Shown: piece by piece, positions 29,148 to 38,243 of the stretch
How the letters are laid out: every line of letters starts with the position of its first letter
How positions within the stretch are numbered: position 1 is the first letter of the stretch
Source of the DNA: an uncultured Bacteroides sp.
GTDB lineage: Bacteria > Bacteroidota > Bacteroidia > Bacteroidales > Bacteroidaceae
Assembly: GCA_900555635.1 (NCBI GenBank)
Contig: USLU01000014.1
Location: forward strand, 1-64,000
Reading direction: 5' to 3'
DNA length: 64,000 nucleotides
Notes under the pieces: model-generated
Databases searched by the model: none
Told to the model about the DNA's origin: nothing
What the model saw: the letters and a program-made list of their open reading frames with translations, nothing else
Program-made: the position numbers and the translations under genes

Positions 29148-32012
29148 ATGAAACTAAAATTAAAATGCCTGTTGCTTACAGGCCTGTTATCTTCTTCCTT
29201 ATCAATGGCGCAGCAACAAAGTGATGTCTTGTCTGTGTCAGCTTCTGCTAATGCTAAAGAAGCTTCATTGGCTTTTGACAAAGACATTAAAACGATGTGG
29301 ACGCTTTCTCCCCAGATCTTGAAGTCGGAGCAGTGGATGATGTGTACCATCCAGCAGCCCGGTGATGTTGCGGAAATTATCTTGCAATTGCAGGGAGTTT
29401 CAAAAGAGGAGTTGAAAGCTGCACTGGACATTTTCGTCACTTATGACCCGATGAACTTGGGTAACCCCGTCAATTATACAGTGGAGGGTACTAATAAGGA
29501 GATGAAATTGAAATTGACTCCTAAATATGGTGCTCATGTCAAGCTCGCTTTGAAAGCAGGCAAGCTGACCAAGCCTTTCAGCTTGAAAGAAGCCACAATC
29601 ATTCTTGCCAAGAAAGACTTAAAAGACCGTAAAGGAGAAATGACCAGCCATCGGTACATGGACCCTACTCTTCCGGTAGAAGAACGTGTGGAGGATTTAC
29701 TCGCTGCCATGACTCCCGAAGACAAAATGGAGTTGATTCGTGAAGGTTGGGGAATTCCCGGAATTCCGCATCTTTATGTACCCCCTATCTCAAAAGTAGA
29801 AGCGGTGCATGGCTTTTCTTACGGTAGCGGCGCTACCATCTTCCCGCAGGCTTTGTCTATGGGAGCTACCTTCAATAAGCAGTTGACGGAAGAAATAGCA
29901 ATGGCTATCGGCGATGAAACCGTAGCGGCACACACCAAGCAGGCATGGTCGCCCGTATTGGATGTAGCTCAGGATGCCCGTTGGGGACGTTGTGAAGAGA
30001 CCTTCGGCGAAGACCCGGTGTTGGTTTCACAGATAGGTGGTGCTTGGATAAAGGGGTATCAATCCAAAGGTCTGTTCACTACCCCGAAGCACTTTGGCGG
30101 TCACGGTGCTCCCTTGGGTGGACGCGACTCGCATGATATCGGCTTGTCCGAACGGGAAATGCGTGAAGTACATCTAGTTCCGTTCCGCCATGTCATCCGT
30201 AACTACGACTGCCAATCCTTAATGATGGCATATTCCGACTATATGGGTGTACCGGTAGCTAAGAGCAAAGAACTGTTGCAGCAGATCCTTCGTCAGGAAT
30301 GGGGGTTCAATGGATTTATTGTCAGCGACTGTGGTGCTATCGGTAATTTGACTGCTCGCAAACATTATACGGCGAAGGATAAGATAGAAGCTGCCAATCA
30401 GTCATTAGCAGCAGGCATTGCTACCAATTGCGGAGATACGTATAATGACAAAGACGTGATTGCCGCTGCCAAAGACGGTCGTATTGATATGAAGAATCTT
30501 GATGAAGTCTGCCGTACTATGCTTCGTGTCATGTTCCGCAACGAACTGTTCGAGAATAATCCTTGTAAACCGTTGGACTGGAACAAAATATATCCGGGAT
30601 GGAACTCGGATACTCATAAGGAAATGGCACGTGAGGCTGCCCGCCAGTCCATTGTTATGTTGGAGAATAAAGATAATATTCTTCCTATTTCAAAGAGTCT
30701 TCGCACCATTGCCGTACTGGGACCAGGTGCAGACGACTTGCAACCGGGTGACTATACTCCCAAATTGCAACCGGGACAATTGAAATCGGTACTGACCGGT
30801 ATTAAAAATGCAGTTGGAAAACAAACCAAAGTTCTGTATGAGCAAGGATGCGACTTTACCACACCAAATGGAGCAAACATACCGAAAGCAGTCAAAGCAG
30901 CTTCTCAGGCAGATGTTGTGGTAATAGTGTTGGGGGATTGCTCTACCAGCGAATCTACCGGGGATGTAGAAAAGACTTGTGGTGAAAATCATGACTTGGC
31001 TACCTTGATCTTGCCCGGAAAGCAACAAGAATTGTTGGAAGCTGTTTGCGCAGCCGGTAAACCGGTGATATTGATACTTCAATCCGGTCGTCCTTACAAT
31101 TTATCTAAAGCATCGGAGTTATGTAAAGGTATTCTTGTCAATTGGCTGCCTGGTCAGGAAGGTGGTCCTGCTACTGCGGATGTTCTCTTTGGTGACTATA
31201 ATCCTGCCGGACGTTTGCCGATGACTTTCCCGCGCCACGTCGGTCAGCTGCCTTTGTATTATAACTTCAAGACTTCCGGTCGCCGTTACGAATATGCCGA
31301 TATGGAATACTATCCTCTCTACCGCTTCGGTTTCGGGCTTAGCTATACTTCTTTTGAATACTCAGACTTGAGAGTCCAGGAGCAGGCAAACGGGAATATC
31401 ACAGTACAGGCTACTGTGAAGAATGTAGGACAACGTGCCGGTGACGAAGTAGCCCAGCTTTATGTTACAGATATGTACGCCTCTGTGAAAACCCGTATTA
31501 CCGAATTGAAAGATTTCACTCGTATTCATCTTGAGCCGGGGCAATCGCAAACGGTAAAGTTCGAACTGACTCCATATCAGATTTCTCTATTAAACGACCA
31601 AATGGACCGTGTAGTAGAAAAAGGTGAATTTAAAATATTAGTGGGGGGAGTTAGTCCTGAATATCGGGCGAATGATCGTATTAAAGACAGCGTAGGATAT
31701 AAAGACAAGAAATCGGGAGTGTCCGGTATGTTGGATTATTCCCATGAATTTGCAGCAGACTTTGCATTGTCGGTTTCAAAGGTTGAAGAAAATCTGGTGA
31801 CGAATAAGAAGACTGTTTGGATATCGGTCAAGAATAATGGTACAATCATGGATACCGGAAAGATCGGTATGTACATTGGAGGACAAAAGGAAGGTGATAA
31901 TGTACATTATGAGTTGGCACCCGGAGAAGAAAAGTTGATACCGTTTGAAGTTGATAAAGATAGTGCATCACCGGTAACATTTATTACGAAATATAGAACA
32001 ATAACTTTGTGA
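29148..32012 (+). CDS. GH3 enzyme with N-terminal discoidin-like domain
   Basis: 954 aa, signal peptide ending SMAQ. Residues about 25-160 look like an F5/8-type C (discoidin) beta-sandwich. The GH3 core begins near YMDPTLPVEERVEDLL (about 170) with nucleophile D394 in IVSDCGAIGNL. Fibronectin-III-like and a further C-terminal beta domain follow (to 954). The core is closer to beta-xylosidase-like GH3s than to operon 1's GH3. The discoidin-like domain may bind glycan. Starts operon 3b, 18 bp before GH31. Confidence 0.88.
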   Translation: MKLKLKCLLLTGLLSSSLSMAQQQSDVLSVSASANAKEASLAFDKDIKTMWTLSPQILKSEQWMMCTIQQPGDVAEIILQLQGVSKEELKAALDIFVTYDPMNLGNPVNYTVEGTNKEMKLKLTPKYGAHVKLALKAGKLTKPFSLKEATIILAKKDLKDRKGEMTSHRYMDPTLPVEERVEDLLAAMTPEDKMELIREGWGIPGIPHLYVPPISKVEAVHGFSYGSGATIFPQALSMGATFNKQLTEEIAMAIGDETVAAHTKQAWSPVLDVAQDARWGRCEETFGEDPVLVSQIGGAWIKGYQSKGLFTTPKHFGGHGAPLGGRDSHDIGLSEREMREVHLVPFRHVIRNYDCQSLMMAYSDYMGVPVAKSKELLQQILRQEWGFNGFIVSDCGAIGNLTARKHYTAKDKIEAANQSLAAGIATNCGDTYNDKDVIAAAKDGRIDMKNLDEVCRTMLRVMFRNELFENNPCKPLDWNKIYPGWNSDTHKEMAREAARQSIVMLENKDNILPISKSLRTIAVLGPGADDLQPGDYTPKLQPGQLKSVLTGIKNAVGKQTKVLYEQGCDFTTPNGANIPKAVKAASQADVVVIVLGDCSTSESTGDVEKTCGENHDLATLILPGKQQELLEAVCAAGKPVILILQSGRPYNLSKASELCKGILVNWLPGQEGGPATADVLFGDYNPAGRLPMTFPRHVGQLPLYYNFKTSGRRYEYADMEYYPLYRFGFGLSYTSFEYSDLRVQEQANGNITVQATVKNVGQRAGDEVAQLYVTDMYASVKTRITELKDFTRIHLEPGQSQTVKFELTPYQISLLNDQMDRVVEKGEFKILVGGVSPEYRANDRIKDSVGYKDKKSGVSGMLDYSHEFAADFALSVSKVEENLVTNKKTVWISVKNNGTIMDTGKIGMYIGGQKEGDNVHYELAPGEEKLIPFEVDKDSASPVTFITKYRTITL

Positions 32013-32029
32013 ATTAGTAAGATTGAAAT

Positions 32030-34357
32030 ATGAAAAAGATATCAATATTACTCTATTTATGTATGTGGATTGTCCCCTTATGGGGGCAATCCATTCAGCG
32101 TACTGCACAAGGGATAAAAGTGCAAACAGAGAATAACTGTGTTGAAATCTCCTGTTACTCTTCTTCCATTGTCCGAGTAATGAAATACCCGGAAGGGAAA
32201 CTGCCTGAGAAACAGTCACTGGCTGTTGTGAAGGAACCTGAAAAGCTGAAACTCAATTATAAAAAAGACGGTGAAAAGCTAATTCTATCTACCGCATTGA
32301 TAACGGTGACCTTCGATGTGTCAAGCAATCAGATAAGTTTTACTGATAATAAAGGGCGGTTGTTAGTATCCGAGAAACCTTTTTCTACTTTGTTTACTCC
32401 TACAGATGATGCAGGTAATAAAACTTGGCGCGTAAGCCAGACATTCTTGTTGGACACCGATGAGGCTATCTATGGATTAGGACAACATCAGGGAGGAATG
32501 ATGAACCAACGCAATCAGAAGCGGTTGCTTCGTCACGAGAATATGGAAATTTGTATCCCGTTGATTCATTCTATAAAAGGGTATGCACTGTATTGGGACA
32601 ATTATTCTCAGACCGATTTCATAGACAATGAAGCGGGCATGACTTTCGACTCGGCTGTAGGTGATTTGTCTGATTACTACTTTGTCTATGGAGGAAGTGC
32701 CGATAAAGTTGTTGCGCAATTACGAGATTTGACCGGTCAGGCTCCTTTGTTTCCTCTTTGGACATTCGGTTATTGGCAATCGAAAGAACGTTATGCCAGC
32801 CAGGATGAATTAGTGGGGGTGGTAGAGAAGTACCGTGACCTGAATGTGCCGCTTGATGGAATTATTCAGGACTGGCGATATTGGGGGGATGACCATAAAA
32901 ACTGGAATGCCATAGAATTCCGCAGCCCTAAATTCCCCAATCCCAAGCATATGTTGGAACAGGTACATCGACTGAATGCTCATGCCATTATCTCCGTTTG
33001 GCCATCATTCGGTCCGGCAACCAAACCGTATGCCGACTTTAAACAACAAGGCTTATTGATGGCACACGAAACTTTTCCGCAAGATAATGGGGTGAGAGTG
33101 TATAATGCATATAATCCGGTTGCAAGAAATATCTTCTGGAAGCATTTGAATAAAACGATGTTTAGTATCGGTATGGACGGATGGTGGTTGGATGCTACCG
33201 AGCCTGAACACAATCCGATTAAGGAGGAGGACTACGACTATCAGACCGGTCAGGGGTCTTTTCGTAAATTGCGCAATGCTTTCCCGTTAGTATCGGTGGG
33301 AGGGGTATATGAGCAACAACGAGAAATGACCTCTGATAAACGCGTCTTTATTTTAACCCGTTCCGCTTATGCAGGTCAGCAACGTTATGCTACACACTGC
33401 TGGTCAGGAGACGTGTTTGGTAACTGGCAGGTATTGCATGACCAAATTTCCAGTGCATTAAATCTCTCTTTGTGCGGCATTCCTTATTGGAACTCGGATA
33501 TCGGTGGCTTTTATTCAGTGAATAATTTCCCCAAGGGGGTAGAAGACCCGGCTTATCAGGAGTTGTATGTCCGTTGGATGCAGTTTGCTGTTTTTACTGG
33601 TATGATGCGTTCCCATGGAACCAATACTCCGCGTGAGATTTTTAACTTCAAAGGTAAAGGGTATTGGGCTTTCGATGCTCAGGAACAAATGATTCATCTC
33701 CGTTATCGTTTGTTGCCTTATCTTTATGCTACCTCGTGGGATATAACTACCAATGGAGGCAGTCTGATGCGTCCTCTGTTTGCTGATTATCCGGAAGATA
33801 AGAACGTATCGGATATGAAAGACGAATATCTATTTGGAAAATCCTTTTTGGTTGCTCCCATAGTCTCCACGGAGAAACAGCGTAAAGTATATCTTCCGGG
33901 AACAACTAATAGTTGGATAGATTTCTGGACGGGTGATGTACTATCCGGAGGCAATGAAGTGGTTCGTAATACTCCTATAGATCAAATCCCAGTTTACGTT
34001 AAGGCAGGTTCCATTCTTCCCTTTGGCCCCACTGTACAATATGCAGCGGAGAAACCTTGGGACGATCTGCAAATACGTATATACCCCGGTGCCGATGCTG
34101 AGTTTTTGTTATACGAAGACGAAAAAGATAATTACAATTACGAGCAGGGAAAATATTCTACCATTCGTATGACTTGGAATGATGCCAAAAAGGAATTGAC
34201 AATTCATCCTCGCCAGGGATACTTTGACGGAATGTTGTTGGAACGTGATTTTCGTATTGTATTGGTGGACAAGCAAAATGGTTTAGGGTTGGATAATAAG
34301 TCTTGTGCTGTGAGAATGCATTATACAGGTAAAAAGATGAAAATCAATTTAAGATGA
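32030..34357 (+). CDS. GH31 alpha-glycosidase (alpha-xylosidase/alpha-glucosidase)
   Basis: 775 aa, signal peptide ending PLWGQ. N-terminal beta-sandwich (about 25-215), TIM barrel, C-terminal beta domains. The nucleophile is D388 in WWLDATEPE and the acid/base D461 in WSGDVFGNW, both in standard GH31 positions. The family includes alpha-xylosidases of Bacteroides xylan and xyloglucan loci as well as alpha-glucosidases; the WWLDATEPE motif is compatible with alpha-xylosidase. Its stop overlaps the next start (ATGA at 34354), so translation with GH43 is probably coupled. Confidence 0.9.
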   Translation: MKKISILLYLCMWIVPLWGQSIQRTAQGIKVQTENNCVEISCYSSSIVRVMKYPEGKLPEKQSLAVVKEPEKLKLNYKKDGEKLILSTALITVTFDVSSNQISFTDNKGRLLVSEKPFSTLFTPTDDAGNKTWRVSQTFLLDTDEAIYGLGQHQGGMMNQRNQKRLLRHENMEICIPLIHSIKGYALYWDNYSQTDFIDNEAGMTFDSAVGDLSDYYFVYGGSADKVVAQLRDLTGQAPLFPLWTFGYWQSKERYASQDELVGVVEKYRDLNVPLDGIIQDWRYWGDDHKNWNAIEFRSPKFPNPKHMLEQVHRLNAHAIISVWPSFGPATKPYADFKQQGLLMAHETFPQDNGVRVYNAYNPVARNIFWKHLNKTMFSIGMDGWWLDATEPEHNPIKEEDYDYQTGQGSFRKLRNAFPLVSVGGVYEQQREMTSDKRVFILTRSAYAGQQRYATHCWSGDVFGNWQVLHDQISSALNLSLCGIPYWNSDIGGFYSVNNFPKGVEDPAYQELYVRWMQFAVFTGMMRSHGTNTPREIFNFKGKGYWAFDAQEQMIHLRYRLLPYLYATSWDITTNGGSLMRPLFADYPEDKNVSDMKDEYLFGKSFLVAPIVSTEKQRKVYLPGTTNSWIDFWTGDVLSGGNEVVRNTPIDQIPVYVKAGSILPFGPTVQYAAEKPWDDLQIRIYPGADAEFLLYEDEKDNYNYEQGKYSTIRMTWNDAKKELTIHPRQGYFDGMLLERDFRIVLVDKQNGLGLDNKSCAVRMHYTGKKMKINLR

Positions 34358-36054
34358 AGAATATATTGTCTAAATCGGTTGGTAGTTTGTTGATGTGCTG
34401 CATTGCAGCATTCTCATTTGGACAAACTCCAACAAAGCCGATTGTCACTAATCCTATTAATTTGAACTACCGTTTTCAACCGGATAGCCCTTCGCGACGT
34501 GAAGCTGCCGATCCGGTAGTGGAGTATTTTAAAGGCTTCTATTATATGTTCGCCTCTAAATCCGGTGGTTATTGGCGTTCCGCTGATTTGGCCGATTGGG
34601 AATATATACCTTGTCGTACTATTCCTACAATGGAAGATTATGCACCTGCCACATTGGCTATAGGTGATACTCTTTATTTTACCGCTTCCAGTGGGAATAC
34701 CCGTATTTATAAAAACGCACATCCGGAAAAAGATACTTGGGAATTGGTGAATACCAAATTTACTTATCCTCAACATGATCCTGCTTTCTACAAAGACGAT
34801 GATGGCAAAGTTTATTTCTATTGGGGGTGTTCGGATGTCGATCCTATCATGGGGGTGGAAGTTGACCCGAAAGACGGTTTCCGTGCTATCGGTGAACCCA
34901 AAGTACTGATAAAACATAATTGCGACAAGTATGGTTGGGAAGTTCCGGGGAAGAATAATGAAGAGCCACGTCAAGGTTGGAACGAAGGGCCTTGTGTTAT
35001 TAAATATCAAGGGCGTTACTACCTGCAGTATGCAGCTCCGGGTACCCAATACCGCATTTATGGAGATGGTAATTATGTAGGCGACAGTCCACTTGGTCCT
35101 TTCGAGTATGTAGAAGATAATCCGTTTTCTTTTAAGCCGGGCGGATTTATTGGAGGTGCCGGTCATGGTTATACTTTTAAAGATAAATATGGTAATTTTT
35201 GGCATGTAGCCTCTATGACTATTTCTGTTCGACACATGTTTGAACGTCGTTTGGGACTTTTTCCTGTCAGCATCTCTGATAAAGGTATTATGACTGCTCA
35301 TACCACCTTTGCCGACTATCCTTTCTATATTCCTGACCGGAAAGCTGATTTTGAAGAAGAAGATATCAATATGGGTTGGAACCTGCTTTCTTATAAGAAA
35401 AGAGTATCTGCATCTTCTTTTTTGGAAGGTTTTGAACCGGAAAAGGCAAACGATGAGCAAGTAGAAACCTGGTGGTCTGCACAAACGGGTAATAGAGGTG
35501 AATGGTTGCAAATCGATTTAGGTGAATCCATGCAAGTGAATGCTTTACAAGTCAATTTTGCAGATCATAACTTTAATGTTCATGCTCCTCATGAACCAGT
35601 GATTTATCAGTATCAGGTTGAAGGTTCTTCGGATGGTGAAAAGTGGACCCGCTTATTCGATAAACAAGGAAATAAAAAAGATGCTCCTCATGAGTTGCTT
35701 ACATTGGATGCACCAGTGAAAGTTCGTTATCTCAAAATCACTAATGCTAAGGATATGGATGGAAATTTCTCTTTGTTTGATTTACGCGTTTTTGGCAAAG
35801 GAAATGGATGTTTCCCTGCAAAGGTGAGTGGCTTGAAAGTGTCTCGTGATGCAAATGATAAACGAATCTTCCGTTTTGCCTGGGATAAGCAGGAAAATTC
35901 TGATGGATATATACTTCGTTGGGGAGTTCAGAAAGATAAACTTATTCATTCAGTAGTAATTTATGATAATAAATACGAGGCGCGTTATTTTAATAGAGAT
36001 TCTGAGTACTTTTTTTCAGTCACTAGTTTTAATGAAAATGGTGTGGGCAGATGA
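34354..36054 (+). CDS. GH43-like enzyme with F5/8C and fibronectin-III-like domains
   Basis: 566 aa, signal peptide ending SFGQ. Five-bladed propeller about 45-340 with the GH43-type carboxylate trio: D53 (AADPVV, base), D142 (QHDPAF, pKa modulator) and E211 (WNEGPC, acid). Residues about 345-490 form a discoidin/CBM32-like domain (WWSAQTGNRGEWLQIDLG) and about 490-566 a fibronectin-III-like domain. GH43 enzymes act as beta-xylosidases, arabinofuranosidases or beta-1,3-galactosidases; the domain order does not settle which. Last gene of operon 3, followed by a clear terminator. Confidence 0.82.
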   Translation: MKNILSKSVGSLLMCCIAAFSFGQTPTKPIVTNPINLNYRFQPDSPSRREAADPVVEYFKGFYYMFASKSGGYWRSADLADWEYIPCRTIPTMEDYAPATLAIGDTLYFTASSGNTRIYKNAHPEKDTWELVNTKFTYPQHDPAFYKDDDGKVYFYWGCSDVDPIMGVEVDPKDGFRAIGEPKVLIKHNCDKYGWEVPGKNNEEPRQGWNEGPCVIKYQGRYYLQYAAPGTQYRIYGDGNYVGDSPLGPFEYVEDNPFSFKPGGFIGGAGHGYTFKDKYGNFWHVASMTISVRHMFERRLGLFPVSISDKGIMTAHTTFADYPFYIPDRKADFEEEDINMGWNLLSYKKRVSASSFLEGFEPEKANDEQVETWWSAQTGNRGEWLQIDLGESMQVNALQVNFADHNFNVHAPHEPVIYQYQVEGSSDGEKWTRLFDKQGNKKDAPHELLTLDAPVKVRYLKITNAKDMDGNFSLFDLRVFGKGNGCFPAKVSGLKVSRDANDKRIFRFAWDKQENSDGYILRWGVQKDKLIHSVVIYDNKYEARYFNRDSEYFFSVTSFNENGVGR

Positions 36055-36105
36055 TTATAAATAGAGTTTTATTAGGAATTAAGTGAATCATTAATTGTAA
36101 GAGTT

Positions 36106-36133
36106 AAAAAGCAGGGTGAGCCCTGCTTTTTTT
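36106..36133 (+). terminator. Rho-independent terminator of operon 3
   Basis: Stem GCAGGG (36111-36116) and CCCTGC (36121-36126) with loop TGAG, extended by A:T pairs and followed by seven T. It lies about 50 bp after the GH43 stop. The rest of 36055-36368 holds the operon 4 promoter and an AT-rich leader of about 170 bp without an open frame. Confidence 0.88.
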
Positions 36134-36150
36134 GTGAAAACAAGATTCTA

Positions 36151-36196
36151 TTAAGTGTATTTTAAGGGGTATTTTAACTAAAGTAGAATAAATTTG
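36151..36196 (+). promoter_or_regulatory. Operon 4 (susCD) promoter with phased TTAA sites
   Basis: TTAA occurs at 36151, 36162 and 36174 (steps 11 and 12). TTTG of a perfect -7 box TAAATTTG (36189-36196) begins at 36193, 19 bp after the last TTAA. The site sits only 18 bp beyond the operon 3 terminator. The leader to the start codon at 36369 is long (about 165 nt), unlike the other four operons. Confidence 0.75.
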
Positions 36197-36368
36197 CCCT
36201 ATGATTTTATATAAACTAATGATTTAGTATGAAAAATGCAGAACAAAATTTAAAGTATCCTTTATCCGGATAGAGGAGGAAATATTCAGTTTTTAAGTAG
36301 GAATTTCTTTTAATTAAGGTAAGAGTTTAAATAATCAAATTTAATTAACCCACATTTATTTAATTATT

Positions 36369-38147
36369 ATGAATAAACAATTTGTTAATGCGCTCCTATG
36401 CGGAGCGATGTTCTTTTCGACTGGAACATTCACTTCATGTAATAATGACGATATTGATGATCTGAAAACTAGAGTATCGGTTATTGAAGTAGCAATAGAC
36501 GACATCAAGGCTCAACTTAGTAAGGCTATTACAGTAGGTTCAACGGTTACTAAGTGGGATGCCGAAAAACGTATTATAACTTTGAGCAGTGGAACACAGA
36601 TTGATCTTGGCGCACTCAGCAGTGGTGGCGAAGCTTCTAATATTACTGTCGGTGATGGCGTGATTATTATTTCTATAGGTGGCGTAGAATATGCTTTACC
36701 GATGGCTACTGCCATCAATTCATTGGTTTACTGTCCCGAGTCAACCAATCCCATTGTTACTATAGATCAGGCTGCCAATAAAGACGGTGTAACACTACGC
36801 TTCCTTGCAACCCCTGCTCTTAGTGCGGATGCTCTTAGTAAAGCCAAGATTTCTATTGCTGATGCCCGCGAAGTACAGACGCGTGCCAACACTAGTTTCT
36901 TTAAATTGAAAGACTTGAAGGCTGACGGCGATCTTATTCAGGCAACGATGAAGGTATGGGATGCTGCTCCGGGTAAGACCTACACCGTGGCAGTTCACTT
37001 GTCAGTGCCCGGTGCTACGGTAAGTTCAAACTACTTCTATGTATCCGTAGGTGCTGATGTAACAGTTATTACTGAGGATCTTTCTGTTGCTCCTGAATTA
37101 ACAGGACTTGATGGTGCTGCTGCGAATGCAGACGGCTCGTGGACGGCTACTTTGCCCGATGGAACAGGTGATGTTCCTGCTTTCTTGGGTTCTGTTAAGT
37201 TCCAAGAGATGATTACTGTTCCTGGTGTTGACAAACTGTTTTATACATTGGCTCCGGCTGACCAGCAGAATGAATCTGTACGTACTAACTATAGCAACCT
37301 TTCTGCCAACCTTTCTGCTGATGGTACATGGAAGTGTGTGAAGCGTCCGGGTACAGCAGGTGGTGAAGAAGGTATCTTGATTTTGGCTAAGGATGCGGAT
37401 GACGTTACACGTGCCAAAGTGTATATTAAAGTAATTGACCCGTTGGCTGATATTGATTTCCCAGCACTTTGTGGTGTAAAAGGTAGTTTCGAAGCTGAAC
37501 TCTACGGACGCGATGGTCGTTTCTTTGCTCTGGGTACGAATACACTGGATGTTCCGGCTACGTTTGCTGCTTATGAAACTGAAATACCTATCCGTCACGG
37601 CAATAGTGATGACTTCTTTACATCTTATGCCAGCTATAATGTTGCTACTGACGAGGGGGCATTAGTTTACAATGATGGAAGTGGTAAATTGGTACTGGGT
37701 GATTTTGCAAAGAAGTATTTGGGTGGTGCCCGTGGAGTGTTCTGGTACTATCGTGGTTTTGCACTCTATGTTCCCGAAACACTGGCAACCGATGGTAAGT
37801 ACACTGATGAAGATGGCAAATCATTTAATGCTGGTGAAGGCTTCGACTACGATACATGGGGTTCAGGTAATCCGGCTGACTACGTGAACAATCCTAACTA
37901 CTACGATTTCCATCCGGATGGATTAAGAACCGTTGCTTCTTTTGGTTGGAAGATGGATGAGAAGACCGGTGTATTAACTACTCCGGAAGATTATGAGGGC
38001 TATGGTGTCCGTATCGCTTTTGCAGCAGGCTTCGAATACGCTTATGGTGTGAAGAATCTCTGTGCTAATGGTGATGACAAATTGGGTATGCTTTTTATCA
38101 ACCGCCGTACGGCTGCTGAAGGTGCAAAGATGCCTGCTAGAAAATAA
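36369..38147 (+). CDS. Surface lipoprotein with DUF4988-type N-terminus
   Basis: 592 aa. Lipobox FTSC followed by NNDD, an acidic stretch resembling the Bacteroides lipoprotein export signal, so probably on the cell surface. Residues about 28-55 form a short coiled coil (DDLKTRVSVIEVAIDDIKAQL), typical of DUF4988/PL29-N domains, then repeated beta-rich segments and a C-terminal domain of unknown type. I recognise no catalytic motif, so it should not be called a lyase. As first gene before susC it could serve as a surface glycan-binding protein for the SusCD complex; that is inferred from position. Confidence 0.7.
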   Translation: MNKQFVNALLCGAMFFSTGTFTSCNNDDIDDLKTRVSVIEVAIDDIKAQLSKAITVGSTVTKWDAEKRIITLSSGTQIDLGALSSGGEASNITVGDGVIIISIGGVEYALPMATAINSLVYCPESTNPIVTIDQAANKDGVTLRFLATPALSADALSKAKISIADAREVQTRANTSFFKLKDLKADGDLIQATMKVWDAAPGKTYTVAVHLSVPGATVSSNYFYVSVGADVTVITEDLSVAPELTGLDGAAANADGSWTATLPDGTGDVPAFLGSVKFQEMITVPGVDKLFYTLAPADQQNESVRTNYSNLSANLSADGTWKCVKRPGTAGGEEGILILAKDADDVTRAKVYIKVIDPLADIDFPALCGVKGSFEAELYGRDGRFFALGTNTLDVPATFAAYETEIPIRHGNSDDFFTSYASYNVATDEGALVYNDGSGKLVLGDFAKKYLGGARGVFWYYRGFALYVPETLATDGKYTDEDGKSFNAGEGFDYDTWGSGNPADYVNNPNYYDFHPDGLRTVASFGWKMDEKTGVLTTPEDYEGYGVRIAFAAGFEYAYGVKNLCANGDDKLGMLFINRRTAAEGAKMPARK

Positions 38148-38164
38148 TCTGGGAGAAAGTATCG

Positions 38165-38195
38165 GCAAGGAGAACAGTTATAGTGCCCTCCTTGC
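38165..38195 (+). other. RNA hairpin between DUF4988 gene and susC
   Basis: GCAAGGAG (38165-38172) pairs perfectly with CTCCTTGC (38188-38195) around a 15-nt loop. No U tract follows, so it is more likely an mRNA processing or stability element than a terminator. susC starts 48 bp later. Confidence 0.5.
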
Positions 38196-38243
38196 TGAAT
38201 CCTCAAACTAATCAAGATTTTTATAGAACAGAAAATCTAATTT

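Noticed and set aside
36369..38147. PL29 lyase call for the DUF4988 protein
   Set aside because: Only the short N-terminal coiled-coil domain is shared; no lyase catalytic module is visible.
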